Counted from the stretch's first letter, positions 30,828 through 39,704 are shown. The stretch: DNA of 46,422 nucleotides from Alphaproteobacteria bacterium 33-17 (GCA_001897445.1 MKSX01000026.1:1-46422); one strand, 5' to 3'. Numbers and translations are program-made. The notes: generated by a model not told the origin, from the sequence alone.

Positions 30828-31391
30828 ATGTTAGAATTAGATCATTCCCATCAGGTGGCACTTTATGCTATTTCCTCAATTTTACCGTTTGATAATACAG
30901 AAAAACTTGCTATTGAAAGCTCACAAACATGGGTTAAAAGCGGCGTTCCAATTTTTAGGACACAAAGCCCTAACATACCGCCTAAACATTTAGTATCTTA
31001 TTCAGTCGTGGTTGATACTACAAACCAGAAAATTTTGCTTGGTGATCATATAAAATCTAATCTATGGCTTCCGATGGGCGGTCATGTTGATACTGATGAA
31101 GACCCCAAACTTGCAGCACTTAGGGAATGTAAAGAGGAACTAGATTTTACAACATCATTGATTAATAATAATCCAGTATTTATTTCAGTCAGTGAAACTG
31201 TAAATATGATTCATAATCATGTTGACGTGAGTTTATGGTACATACTTAATGGCTCTATAACTAATCATTTTAAAATTGATTATAATGAATTTAAGGAAAT
31301 TCGTTGGTTTCCTTTTGATCAAATCCCTTATAATAACACTGATAAAAATATGGAAAGATTTATAAGAAAATTAAAAACCTTTATTAAGTAG
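30828..31391 (+). CDS. Nudix hydrolase
   Basis: A 187-residue protein with a Nudix box at residues 85-107: G85, E91, R99-E100 and E103-E104 are at canonical spacing, but the last glycine of the consensus is D106. The N-terminal 50 residues (WVKSGVPIFR and PPKHLVSYSVV) resemble a Nudix subfamily also seen in other bacteria, with substrates unknown. It should hydrolyse a nucleoside diphosphate-linked compound. It follows radA by 6 bases and converges on fliI with an 8-base gap and no terminator. Confidence 0.85.
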   Translation: MLELDHSHQVALYAISSILPFDNTEKLAIESSQTWVKSGVPIFRTQSPNIPPKHLVSYSVVVDTTNQKILLGDHIKSNLWLPMGGHVDTDEDPKLAALRECKEELDFTTSLINNNPVFISVSETVNMIHNHVDVSLWYILNGSITNHFKIDYNEFKEIRWFPFDQIPYNNTDKNMERFIRKLKTFIK

Positions 31392-31399
31392 ATTTGTGA

Positions 31400-32731
31400 C
31401 TAACCATTCAAATTATTCTCTAAGATACTTGACAATGCTTCAAATGATTCATCTGGAGAGGATGGAATATCTTGATTTTGCTTAATAAATTCTTCTACCA
31501 AGCCATGAATAATTATTGAGTCATCAACTTCTTTGTTAGTACCTTTTCTGTAAGCACCAATACGTATAATTTCTTCCATATCTTCGTATATTGCCATGTA
31601 TTTTTTAGCACGGTTTATTGTAAGGTTTTGGAAATCAGAGTGACATTTGGGCAAAGTTCTTGAAATACTTTTTAGAACGTTTATCGCAGGGTATCTTCCA
31701 CGCTCTGCTATTTTCCTATCTAGTATAATGTGACCATCAATAATACCACGCACGGTATCGGCAATAGGTTCATTTGTATCATCACCTTCTACTAATACAC
31801 TGAATATACCAGATATATTACCTTGGTGTTCCATACCAGGACCTGCACGCTCTAAAAGCTTTGGAAGCTCAGCAAATACAGTTGGAGTATAACCTTTAGT
31901 TGTTGGCGGCTCCCCTAAAGAGAGTCCTATTTCACGCTGTGCCATCGCAAAACGGGTCACACTATCCATAATACAAAGCACCTCTTTACCCTGATCTCTA
32001 AAATACTCAGATATCGCAAGTGTTATATATGCTGCCCTTTTACGAAGCACAGCAACTTCATCACTTGTTGCTACAACAATAATAGTGTTTTTAAGCCCTT
32101 CTTTTCCAATATAATCTTCAATAAACTCTTTTACTTCCCTGCCCCTTTCCCCAATGAGTCCAATAACCCTTACGTCTACATCAGAAAATTTGGTTACCAT
32201 TGACAACAAAACAGATTTACCAACACCTGAACCTGCGAAAATCCCAACCCTTTGCCCATAGCAAAGAGGCACAAATGTATCAAGTACTTTTACACCTAAG
32301 CTTATTTTTCCTGAAACCCTGCGGCGCTTACTTGATATCGGAGGTGCTGCCTTGATGTTATACTCTTTATCTCCAGCAGGAAGGCTACCTAAATCATCTA
32401 ATGGCTCTCCCTGTGAGCTTATAATTCTGCCAAGCCACTCTTCACAAGGTTTTATAGTATTGGCATGGGTAAGTACATTTACTTTGCTACCGATTGATAT
32501 TGTACAGTTATCATTGAATAATATCATCTTAGCAACTGATGAATCAATGTAAACGCACTCTCCCTTGATTTTTCCTTCCAGGCTATCTACTTCTAAAATT
32601 GAGCCAACTGATACAAACCCATTTAAACCTATGAATTCAACAATAATCCCTTTTACAGCAGAGATTGATCCTGTAAGGTTATTAAAATTAGCCTGATTAA
32701 TTGTATTTTTAAGATCTGCTAGTAAAGCCAT
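31400..32731 (-). CDS. fliI: Flagellar export ATPase FliI
   Basis: A 443-residue F1-beta-like ATPase that energises flagellar type III export. Walker A is AGSGVGKS (166-173), followed by LIGERGREVKEF and the DSVTRFAMAQREIGLSLGEPP segment typical of FliI/YscN. I favour FliI over an injectisome ATPase because no other type III genes are present and flagellar fliI is widely scattered in Rickettsiales-like genomes. No other flagellar gene occurs in the window. It begins 5 bases after the DASS transporter stop, so the two are probably co-transcribed. Confidence 0.85.
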   Translation of the reverse strand: MALLADLKNTINQANFNNLTGSISAVKGIIVEFIGLNGFVSVGSILEVDSLEGKIKGECVYIDSSVAKMILFNDNCTISIGSKVNVLTHANTIKPCEEWLGRIISSQGEPLDDLGSLPAGDKEYNIKAAPPISSKRRRVSGKISLGVKVLDTFVPLCYGQRVGIFAGSGVGKSVLLSMVTKFSDVDVRVIGLIGERGREVKEFIEDYIGKEGLKNTIIVVATSDEVAVLRKRAAYITLAISEYFRDQGKEVLCIMDSVTRFAMAQREIGLSLGEPPTTKGYTPTVFAELPKLLERAGPGMEHQGNISGIFSVLVEGDDTNEPIADTVRGIIDGHIILDRKIAERGRYPAINVLKSISRTLPKCHSDFQNLTINRAKKYMAIYEDMEEIIRIGAYRKGTNKEVDDSIIIHGLVEEFIKQNQDIPSSPDESFEALSSILENNLNG

Positions 32732-32736
32732 GCTAA

Positions 32737-34221
32737 CTACACTGCATTACCTGGTTTAATTATTTCAAAATCTATTTTATAAATATCAAACAGCCCAAAA
32801 TAATATGCACCTATTGTTAAAATAACAAATAGTACTTTTAAAATTGATCCTGCTTTCATAAGCTCATAACCCGTAAGATGATGATTAATAAAGATCAATG
32901 AATTAGAAGGAGTTGCTACCGCTAAAATAAATGACGAGCTAATTAAAAATACTGTCATTAGCGATACTGCAAGAGGATTAAGACCAGTTGCAATACAAAG
33001 CGCTGCAACTAACGGAATCATCACAATAGCTAATGAAGTATTATTAATTGTCTCAGTTGCAAATATTGTAAAAATAATAATAATTCCTAATGCAATAGAT
33101 TTAGATGTTACAGAGTGATCAGACACGTGAGCTGCTATAACATTAAATATTTCAAGCTCATTAATAGCATTAGATATTGCTATACCACTGCCAAATAATA
33201 ATAAAATACCCCAGGGAATTCTGTGCGTATCATTCCAGTCTAATAGGAATTTGTTTTGTTTTAGACTAGTAGGGATAATAAACAATATTAACCCAAAAAA
33301 TATAGCTATAAGTTCATCACTTATTTCAAAAGGAAGATAACTTTCGTAAAGCGGTCTTAGTGTCCATGATAAAATAGCCATTAAAAATATTATTCCAATG
33401 GTTTTTTGGTGACTATTTACATATGCGCCTTCAATTTGATCTTTTATCATTTCACTACTAATAGTAAGTCCATGATTAGATGGGAAAAGAATTTTTGTAA
33501 GCACTATCCATGTAGCAAAAGCCATTATTAATGATAACGGTAAACCAAAGTATAACCATCCCCAAAAATGTATATCAACTTCAAAAGTTTCCTGAAAAAA
33601 ACTTTTTAGAATTAAGTTTGGTGGACTTCCAATTATAGTTGCAGTACCGCCAATAGTTGATGTAAACGCAGTCGCAATGAGTATCGAAATAATAAAATTA
33701 CGCTTTGTTTTTTCATCTAAATCAACATCTAAATTGTTAATAATACTACTTACAATCGGCAGCATAATGATTGTTACAGCAGTATTGCTAATCCACATAC
33801 TTAAAAAATATGTTGTAATAATTACTGCTAAGATAACTTTATCAGATGAATTCCCCACGCACCCAATAACTTTACTTGCTATTGCATAATGAAATTTGTG
33901 TTTTTCAAGTGCAAAGGCAATAAAAAATCCACCTAAAAACATAAATACGTATGAACTTCCAAATGACTTAAATGTAGTATATGAGTCTAAAATTCCAAGA
34001 ACTGGAAAAAGTACAACAGGCAGTAATGCTGTAATTGCTGAATTTACAGGTTCAAAAAGCCACCATGTTAGCATCAGCCCCATAACTCCTACAAAATGCC
34101 ATGCATTAAGTGTAAATATGTCAGGACACGGGGTAAGTAAAATTGTTAATAAAAATAATGGTCCTAAAAACAATGCTAAAATTTTACGTTTAATAGAATC
34201 AGCTTTTGCAGTACTGTGCAT
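32737..34221 (-). CDS. DASS/SLC13 family anion symporter
   Basis: A 494-residue protein with about 12-13 membrane helices. It carries both family SNT motifs: ISNTAV followed by TATIIGSPPNLIL in the first half, and ATETINNTSLAIV with AVATPSNSLIF in the second. DASS proteins take up di- or tricarboxylates, or sulfate, with Na+. Such carriers often import host metabolites in intracellular bacteria, but the substrate cannot be decided. GGGAT precedes the ATG. It lies 2 bases after the ankyrin gene and 5 bases before fliI. Confidence 0.9.
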   Translation of the reverse strand: MHSTAKADSIKRKILALFLGPLFLLTILLTPCPDIFTLNAWHFVGVMGLMLTWWLFEPVNSAITALLPVVLFPVLGILDSYTTFKSFGSSYVFMFLGGFFIAFALEKHKFHYAIASKVIGCVGNSSDKVILAVIITTYFLSMWISNTAVTIIMLPIVSSIINNLDVDLDEKTKRNFIISILIATAFTSTIGGTATIIGSPPNLILKSFFQETFEVDIHFWGWLYFGLPLSLIMAFATWIVLTKILFPSNHGLTISSEMIKDQIEGAYVNSHQKTIGIIFLMAILSWTLRPLYESYLPFEISDELIAIFFGLILFIIPTSLKQNKFLLDWNDTHRIPWGILLLFGSGIAISNAINELEIFNVIAAHVSDHSVTSKSIALGIIIIFTIFATETINNTSLAIVMIPLVAALCIATGLNPLAVSLMTVFLISSSFILAVATPSNSLIFINHHLTGYELMKAGSILKVLFVILTIGAYYFGLFDIYKIDFEIIKPGNAV

Positions 34222-34223
34222 TT

Positions 34224-35450
34224 TTATCCCCTAGGATTTGACACTTTAACAACATTACAAGCTCTAAAGAGTTTGTTTTCTAGTATCCTATTACAATACA
34301 CTCCTGCAAATTTTTCGCTATTAAAATATGATATTTTTATATATCTGGTATTATTTCTAACATTTTGCACTAGCTGATATTTTACTTTGTAATACTGTGT
34401 TTGACGTAATACCTTAGCTAGCAAATCACCAAAATCCTGATTTTTATCTTCAAAATACACATGTAATGCAATTTTGTAATTTCCGTTTGATGTCGGTAAA
34501 TCAGGCTCTGTTACCTGCCATTTTTTTATAGGGTCAGACATTAACTTAGCCTTACCTACAGTAATTTTACGAGTTCTGGTTTTAATCACAGTTGTGCCAG
34601 CTGAAGACTCCAAATTAGATGGCATCTTAGGTACTTCTGCTGTTTGCATATCCATTTTATTAGTCATCTTATTTGCAACTTTTGATCTGGCATTTTTAGA
34701 TCTTATTGTAATTTTACGTCCATTGGTTGATACCTGAGTATTGCTTGCACTAAGCCACGGCATATCTGTAATAGTATCTTCAGCAGCATTGTCTATGTCA
34801 TGATTTTCTGTGTTAGTTACCTGAACATTTTTTGGTTTGATTTCACGAGCTGTTATTCTTGGCATAGCTGATTTTACAGGTACTTCAGCTTTTTCAATAT
34901 CATCTGGCTCTGATACACTTTGTTTATCAAGCATTGACTTGATTTTTTCATTACGTGTTTTATTAGCCATTTTATTAGCACTATAACCAAACTTATCCTT
35001 ACTTGCAGATGTAGCGCCATTTGCCAACAACAATTCTACAGTTGCAGTTTTATTAGCTGCAGTTGCTTTCATAAGTGGGGTCATATGATAACTATCTTGT
35101 GCGTTTATGTTTGCGCCGTTATCAAGTAAAAGTTTTACAATATTATTATCACCGTTTCTGGCAGCAATATGAAGAGGACTAACTCCAGCAATATCTGTAG
35201 CATTTACATCAGCAGAATATTTTAAAAGAGTTCTAACAGCTTCAATATTTTTACTTGAAACTGCAAACATAATTGGGGTAATGCCATACTCGCCTCTCAT
35301 ATCAGGATTTAGACCAGTTTCTAAATAATTAGAAAGATGTGCCATATTATTAGTCTGTATAGCGGTAATAAGCTGATTCGCTTTGTTTCCTGCATAACCA
35401 TAGGTTGAAAAACAAAGTAAAAAAAACAGTTTCAAAAAATATTTCGCCAT
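34224..35450 (-). CDS. Exported ankyrin-repeat protein with SPOR-like C-terminus
   Basis: A 408-residue protein. A Sec signal peptide (1-20, ending in TYGYA) is followed by about four ankyrin repeats (26-160; GITPIMFAVS, GVSPLHIAARNGDN, MTPLMKATAANK). A low-complexity linker (160-320) rich in K, T and N follows, then a C-terminal ~85-residue alpha/beta domain (NGNYKIALHVYF to RACNVVKV) with the length and pattern of a SPOR peptidoglycan-binding domain; that last call is tentative. Ankyrins mediate protein contacts; here the place of action would be the periplasm or outside. The ATG lies 15 bases past the encoded CCA end of tRNA-Cys, so it is probably read from the tRNA promoter. AGAGAG precedes the start. 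Confidence 0.75.
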   Translation of the reverse strand: MAKYFLKLFFLLCFSTYGYAGNKANQLITAIQTNNMAHLSNYLETGLNPDMRGEYGITPIMFAVSSKNIEAVRTLLKYSADVNATDIAGVSPLHIAARNGDNNIVKLLLDNGANINAQDSYHMTPLMKATAANKTATVELLLANGATSASKDKFGYSANKMANKTRNEKIKSMLDKQSVSEPDDIEKAEVPVKSAMPRITAREIKPKNVQVTNTENHDIDNAAEDTITDMPWLSASNTQVSTNGRKITIRSKNARSKVANKMTNKMDMQTAEVPKMPSNLESSAGTTVIKTRTRKITVGKAKLMSDPIKKWQVTEPDLPTSNGNYKIALHVYFEDKNQDFGDLLAKVLRQTQYYKVKYQLVQNVRNNTRYIKISYFNSEKFAGVYCNRILENKLFRACNVVKVSNPRG

Positions 35451-35465
35451 ACATGCTCTCTGAAT

Positions 35466-35540
35466 TGGAGGCCAGGGCCGGAATCGAACCGGCGCGTAGC
35501 GGATTTGCAGTCCGCGGCATTACCACTTTGCTACCTAGCC
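35466..35540 (-). tRNA. tRNA-Cys (GCA)
   Basis: On the minus strand a full cloverleaf can be folded: acceptor GGCTAGG pairs with CCTGGCC (one G-T pair), the anticodon loop is CTGCAAA giving anticodon GCA, and the T arm holds GGTTCGATTCC. The discriminator base is T (35469), the identity base of tRNA-Cys, and CCA is encoded (35466-35468). Confidence 0.96.
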
Positions 35541-35555
35541 AATTACTCAATCAAT

Positions 35556-35585
35556 ATAATATGTTGAAATATTATTCATTTTCAA
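35556..35585 (-). promoter_or_regulatory. Candidate promoter of tRNA-Cys (and ankyrin operon)
   Basis: On the minus strand TTGAAA (35580-35585) and TATTAT (35556-35561) are 18 bases apart. The expected start of transcription falls about 9 bases before the tRNA. Confidence 0.5.
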
Positions 35586-35670
35586 GTATTTTTTATATAT
35601 AGGCATAAATGACGCGAACTAGATGTAGCATTATTTTGAAAATTGATCAACAAAAATTATATAAAATAAA

Positions 35671-36288
35671 ATGAATAACGCTTTAATTTGCAATCAAAAC
35701 ATGATTACTGGCCAGGTTATGACATCTGGAATTACGGATAGAAAAATCCTTGAGGCTTTTTTTAACAATCCCAGGTCTTATTTTTTACCCAAGCGCTTCG
35801 GAAACGCTACCTATTTAGACAATCATCTTGAGATAGGAAAAAATATTTTTGCAATGGCTCCAGACATTTTTGCAACATGTTTAAAATATTTATCGATCAA
35901 GCCTGCAGAAAATGTAATTGAGATCGGAGCTTCAACTCTTCATCACGGAAATATAATAGCAGAGCTTTGTCACAACGTAGACATTATTCCAGTGAAAAAC
36001 GCTTTTTTACAGTCCGAAATACCCTTAGCCCACAATCTAACTGTGATTAATGGCAAAACAAATAAAAAATATGACATTGCAATACTCAATGGCGCTGTAA
36101 AAAATTACAAGTCATTTTTAAAATATTTAGAAAAAAATGGCAAAATGTTTGTTTTTCATATAAATAAAGAAATCACTAATAATACTTACTTAACTGATCT
36201 TAAAGTAATTTATAAAGACGATGCCACTTTTACTGAAGTAAAGTATGGCACAGCAATCATGTACCATTTTGGAGAGTGCGATGAATAA
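35671..36288 (+). CDS. PCMT-like methyltransferase family protein, degenerate
   Basis: A 205-residue protein that resembles protein-L-isoaspartate O-methyltransferase in length, N-terminus (MITGQVMTSGITDRKILEAF, PRSYFLPK) and position before tolC. That position is a recurring alphaproteobacterial arrangement. The SAM-binding motif I, normally VLEIGTGSGYQAA, here reads VIEIGASTLHHG, and the motif after it is also weak. Catalysis is therefore uncertain; it may have drifted to another role. A TTGAAA/TATAAA pair (35636-35665) lies so close to the ATG that the message may be leaderless; no Shine-Dalgarno is seen. It overlaps tolC by 8 bases. Confidence 0.72.
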   Translation: MNNALICNQNMITGQVMTSGITDRKILEAFFNNPRSYFLPKRFGNATYLDNHLEIGKNIFAMAPDIFATCLKYLSIKPAENVIEIGASTLHHGNIIAELCHNVDIIPVKNAFLQSEIPLAHNLTVINGKTNKKYDIAILNGAVKNYKSFLKYLEKNGKMFVFHINKEITNNTYLTDLKVIYKDDATFTEVKYGTAIMYHFGECDE

Positions 36289-37531
36289 AATATCAATATT
36301 GCTAGCTTTAAGCTTAATTAGCCTTGATGCAAATGCAGACATTAAAACATACTTAAAAAAAGCCCATGATATTTCAGCTGAAGTAAAAGCAAATCAGCAA
36401 GACTTAAAAAGCGCAAAAGTAAATTATGCTCAAACTTATGCACAAATGCTTCCAACTGTTACAGCTGGCGGAACAAGAAATAAGATTAACAGAAAAGATT
36501 CAGGCGTTGAAAATCATGATATGTATAACACAAAAAGCATTACCATTAGTCAAAATCTTTTTAGAGGCGGCGGAAATATTAGCAATATAATGCTTGGAAG
36601 ACTCCAAAATGAAATTGCAAAACATACTTACCGCAATACCGATCAAAACTTTTTCTTAAATTCTGCAGCGACTTATTTAGGTTATATTTTAGCTCTTGAA
36701 CAATATAAAGTAGCTGAAATAAGTGAACGAGCTTTAGCAAAATATTTGGAATCTACTGATTTAAGATTTAAATTAGGTGAGGTTACTAAAACTGACGTTG
36801 CTCAGGCGCAATCACGTTATTCAATGGCACAGTCTGAAAAAATAAAATACAAAGGCGCACTAGACACTGCAATGGCAAACTTTGCCAGAGTGTTTGGTGA
36901 AGAAGCTTCTAAGGAAGTTAAAATGCCAAGCTTTCCAAATAATATCCCCGCAGATTATGATGAAAGCCTACGAATAGCCAGACAAAACAATTTAGAAGTT
37001 CTTATTGCAGATCTTCAGGTTAAAGCAGCTAGCGAAGGAATTAAAATTAACTGGAGTAAAATTTTACCAAGCTTAGATTTTCAGGGAACAGTTGCAAAAA
37101 CAGAAGGCTCAAGATATACAAATAACAGACTGGATAAATCTTTAGTCCTTTCCTTGAGCATACCACTGTTTCAAAATGGATCTGAGTATTTAAATATTTT
37201 AAACAGCCACTACACCAGAGATAAAGCAAGATTTTTGTATAATGAGACATTAAAACAACTAGCGACTAAAGTAAATTCTGCATGGGTAAATTTCACCACT
37301 TCAAAATCCACTGTAGAGTCTGCTAAAGCTACTGTTGAATCTGCAACAATGGCATATGACGGAGTTCAAGAAGAAGCAAAGATTGGTTTAAAAACTACAT
37401 TGGATGTACTTAATGCAGAACAGGAATTATTTCAGGCAAGACTAGCGCTTTTAAACGCTGAATATCAGTCTATACTTGCCAGCTATCAATTACTTGTTAT
37501 TGTAGGAACATTCAATTTAAGTGCAATCTAA
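36281..37531 (+). CDS. tolC: TolC family outer-membrane efflux/type I secretion channel
   Basis: A 416-residue protein with a signal peptide (1-19, ending in DANA) and two TolC repeats with long coiled-coil helices (KVNYAQTYAQMLPTV, and KTTLDVLNAEQELFQARLALLNAEYQ near the end). It forms the trimeric outer-membrane exit duct for tripartite pumps or type I secretion. I start it at 36281 rather than at the in-frame ATG 36 bases upstream. The chosen ATG has GGAGAG just before it and gives a proper signal peptide. No inner-membrane ABC or adaptor gene is nearby. Confidence 0.92.
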   Translation: MNKISILLALSLISLDANADIKTYLKKAHDISAEVKANQQDLKSAKVNYAQTYAQMLPTVTAGGTRNKINRKDSGVENHDMYNTKSITISQNLFRGGGNISNIMLGRLQNEIAKHTYRNTDQNFFLNSAATYLGYILALEQYKVAEISERALAKYLESTDLRFKLGEVTKTDVAQAQSRYSMAQSEKIKYKGALDTAMANFARVFGEEASKEVKMPSFPNNIPADYDESLRIARQNNLEVLIADLQVKAASEGIKINWSKILPSLDFQGTVAKTEGSRYTNNRLDKSLVLSLSIPLFQNGSEYLNILNSHYTRDKARFLYNETLKQLATKVNSAWVNFTTSKSTVESAKATVESATMAYDGVQEEAKIGLKTTLDVLNAEQELFQARLALLNAEYQSILASYQLLVIVGTFNLSAI

Positions 37532-37602
37532 AAAAAGATACTTGTAGTTTTGCAAATAATATTGTTAAATGTTAAATATATTTATAAAATAGCTGCGTTT
37601 AT

Positions 37603-38313
37603 ATGACCGATAACCCTAAAGATAATATGCAAGATATCTTATCAAATATCAGAGATGTGATATCTGGCAATAATGAAGAAGTTTTAGAACTAGTTGATGA
37701 AGTAGATCAAAATGGTAACCCTGTTGCCAAAACCGATGTACTGAAGCAAATTGATGAAACATTAGGAAAAACAGAAGCTGCACCTGCTGCGGATGCAAAT
37801 ACTCCTTCAGCTCAGGTAGAAAATACCGATATTGCAAAAGCTGAACAATTAGCTCAAACAGCTCAAAATTCGGCACCTAATATTGCTGCAGCTCCTGAAA
37901 CTCCTGTTGCATCGGTAGCAGAACCTATAGCACCGGCGGATGCTGTTAAAACTGATACTGCCGCTGATGCTGCAAATACAATCGAGAACATAGCTAAAGC
38001 TACTCCCCAAATAGTCGCTGAAGCAGCAGCGCAGGCGATAGAAATGGAAGCAGAAGCCCAAAACAAAGAAACAACAAAAAGCTTATTAAGCGAGCAGGTT
38101 ATTGAAGAGTCCTCTAAGCATTTTAAAGAATTATTAAAAGCTGTAGCAAGACCACATGACAATTTTGGATTGCGATCAGGTGTAACTGTTGAGGACTTAG
38201 TTGTAGAATCTTTAAAACCTCAGTTGAGTAGCTGGCTAGAGAAAAACCTTCCTGTTTTAGTGAGGGAATTGGTTGAGAAAGAAATTAAACGTTTAATTCC
38301 ACATGATGAGTAA
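37603..38313 (+). CDS. PopZ-family (DUF2497) polar organising protein
   Basis: A 236-residue protein with the PopZ layout: a short N-terminal helix (MQDILSNIRDVISG), a long disordered middle (about 45-165) rich in alanine, proline and acidic residues, and a conserved helical C-terminus (LVVESLKPQLSSWLEKNLPVLV, EKEIKRLIP). In Caulobacter, PopZ assembles a condensate at the cell pole that anchors the chromosome origin through ParB. It follows tolC by 71 bases, the usual alphaproteobacterial neighbour. The customary next gene, valS, is replaced here by an ankyrin gene. Confidence 0.85.
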   Translation: MTDNPKDNMQDILSNIRDVISGNNEEVLELVDEVDQNGNPVAKTDVLKQIDETLGKTEAAPAADANTPSAQVENTDIAKAEQLAQTAQNSAPNIAAAPETPVASVAEPIAPADAVKTDTAADAANTIENIAKATPQIVAEAAAQAIEMEAEAQNKETTKSLLSEQVIEESSKHFKELLKAVARPHDNFGLRSGVTVEDLVVESLKPQLSSWLEKNLPVLVRELVEKEIKRLIPHDE

Positions 38314-38319
38314 AAAGAT

Positions 38320-39540
38320 ATGCGTTTACTAACATTACTTTTATTATTTTCAGCAAATAATTCTTTTGCTGCAGATCCTGCACTTCCTACTATTCCCGAT
38401 CCACTTGCTGTGCCTCTTGCGAATGATTCTGATAAAGAAAAAGGTTTAAATAATACATTAGCTCCTGCTATGCCTTCAATTCCTGCAATGCCATCTGTAC
38501 CAGCTGTAATAGAGCCTTCTATGCCTAGCATACCTAGTGACAATCAGGTTCCTGTTGAACCTATTATACCAGCTATGCCAGGAAACAGTATATCAACAAC
38601 AACAAATGTACCTGCTGAGCCAGAGGTTAAAGTACCTGATATAAATATTACAATACCAGGTGAGCAAACTACTCAGCCTGCAATGATTCCTGAAGCAAGC
38701 TTACCGAAAACAGAAGAGCCTAACCTTTCCTCTGATCCTTCGGCTTCTCAAATAGATTTAAGCAAACCTCAGTTAGAAATGCCAGCAATGCCGCTAGAGT
38801 CCAAGCCTTCAGCTCCGAAAATAGTTGAAACTAAACCTCTTGAAATGCCTAAATCTCCGCTTGCCGCTAAAAAAGCCAAAAAGAAACAGCAAAAGCAAGA
38901 TTCTATTTTTCCTGGCGAACTTCCTAAGCCAGAAAATAAATCATCTGGATCAAATATTTCGCCAGAACAAAAATTAGATGTTGAACACGAAAAGCATATT
39001 CAAAGCTCGAATAATGCAGAAAAAATCTTTAACTTAAATTACAAAAATAAAACATTACCTAAAAAAATGTTTTATGATCCCAATAATCCACAGAACAAAC
39101 ATCTAGGCAAACCAGTTAGCACCAAAGATTATATCTATGCATCATTCATTGCAATTCAAAATGATGATATAGATGGTCTTAGAAACTATTCCCAGGATAT
39201 CGGCAATATGAATTTTGTTGATGACGATGGCAATACTCCAATATTCTATGCAATTGTATATAACTCACTTAATACGTTTGACTGGATTATAGCTCAGAAA
39301 GACATCGATCTTAATGCTCAAAATATTTATGGCGCAACCCCTCTTCATGCAGCAGTGATTGCAGGCAATGAAGATTTTGCAAAAGCTTTAGTCAGACGAA
39401 ATGTTAAAATGGACGTAGCTGACCAAAATGGTAAATATGCATCAGATTATTTAGATAGTCTTTCAACAGATAAAAAGAAGAAAATGTTAAATATTCTAAA
39501 AGTTCACCACAATTTCAGAAAAAAAGTTCACGGAAATTAA
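38320..39540 (+). CDS. Exported Pro/Met-rich protein with C-terminal ankyrin repeats
   Basis: A 406-residue protein. A signal peptide (1-18, ending in SFA) is followed by a long low-complexity part (about 20-200) built from irregular P-A-M-P-S and P-S-I-P units. A basic linker comes next (KKAKKKQQKQ), then a C-terminal part (about 265-395) with two to three ankyrin repeats (DDDGNTPIFYAIVYN, NIYGATPLHAAVIAGNED). The extended Pro-rich arm plus ankyrin head suggests a cell-surface or periplasmic binding protein. It begins 6 bases after popZ and ends just before a strong terminator. Not recognised as a named family. Confidence 0.75.
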   Translation: MRLLTLLLLFSANNSFAADPALPTIPDPLAVPLANDSDKEKGLNNTLAPAMPSIPAMPSVPAVIEPSMPSIPSDNQVPVEPIIPAMPGNSISTTTNVPAEPEVKVPDINITIPGEQTTQPAMIPEASLPKTEEPNLSSDPSASQIDLSKPQLEMPAMPLESKPSAPKIVETKPLEMPKSPLAAKKAKKKQQKQDSIFPGELPKPENKSSGSNISPEQKLDVEHEKHIQSSNNAEKIFNLNYKNKTLPKKMFYDPNNPQNKHLGKPVSTKDYIYASFIAIQNDDIDGLRNYSQDIGNMNFVDDDGNTPIFYAIVYNSLNTFDWIIAQKDIDLNAQNIYGATPLHAAVIAGNEDFAKALVRRNVKMDVADQNGKYASDYLDSLSTDKKKKMLNILKVHHNFRKKVHGN

Positions 39541-39560
39541 TTCTGTAAAATCAATTATAA

Positions 39561-39597
39561 AAAAAGCTCATGTAAAGTTTTTTACATGAGCTTTTTT
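39561..39597 (+). terminator. Rho-independent terminator after the popZ-ankyrin genes
   Basis: A perfect 16-bp stem (39561-39576 with 39581-39596, core AGCTCATGTAAA) closes a 4-base GTTT loop, with a run of T on the plus strand. It begins 20 bases after the ankyrin stop and also has A residues for two-way action. Confidence 0.93.
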
Positions 39598-39599
39598 TA

Positions 39600-39704
39600 T
39601 ATAGTGAATTAAGTTGAGTTTTGCACAGAAATAATGAGCGATATATAGAAAAAACTACATAAGCGAAGCAATAACGCATACAAACCTTGGCTTAACAAAC
39701 TATA
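39600..39704. repeat. Palindromic element, copy A (~105 bp)
   Basis: The ends are inverted: TATAGTGAATTAAG at the left matches the reverse complement of CTTAACAAACTATA at the right at 11 of 14 positions, and pairing continues inward more loosely. Its right half (ACTACATAAGCGAAGC onwards) resembles the right half of copy B at 40011-40117. It overlaps the 3' end of the broken GNAT gene, so the stop codon of that gene lies inside the repeat. Size and palindromy recall Rickettsia palindromic elements. Confidence 0.55.

Noticed and set aside
31400..32731. The ATPase as part of a virulence type III secretion system
   Set aside because: No other injectisome gene is present and the sequence features fit flagellar FliI equally or better.
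36245..36280. A 12-residue N-terminal extension of tolC
   Set aside because: It would put polar residues before the signal peptide; the ATG at 36281 has GGAGAG and starts directly with a signal peptide.
37849..38162. Long reading frames antisense to the popZ gene
   Set aside because: They mirror the biased Ala/Pro-rich codons of popZ and have no start signals or family resemblance.
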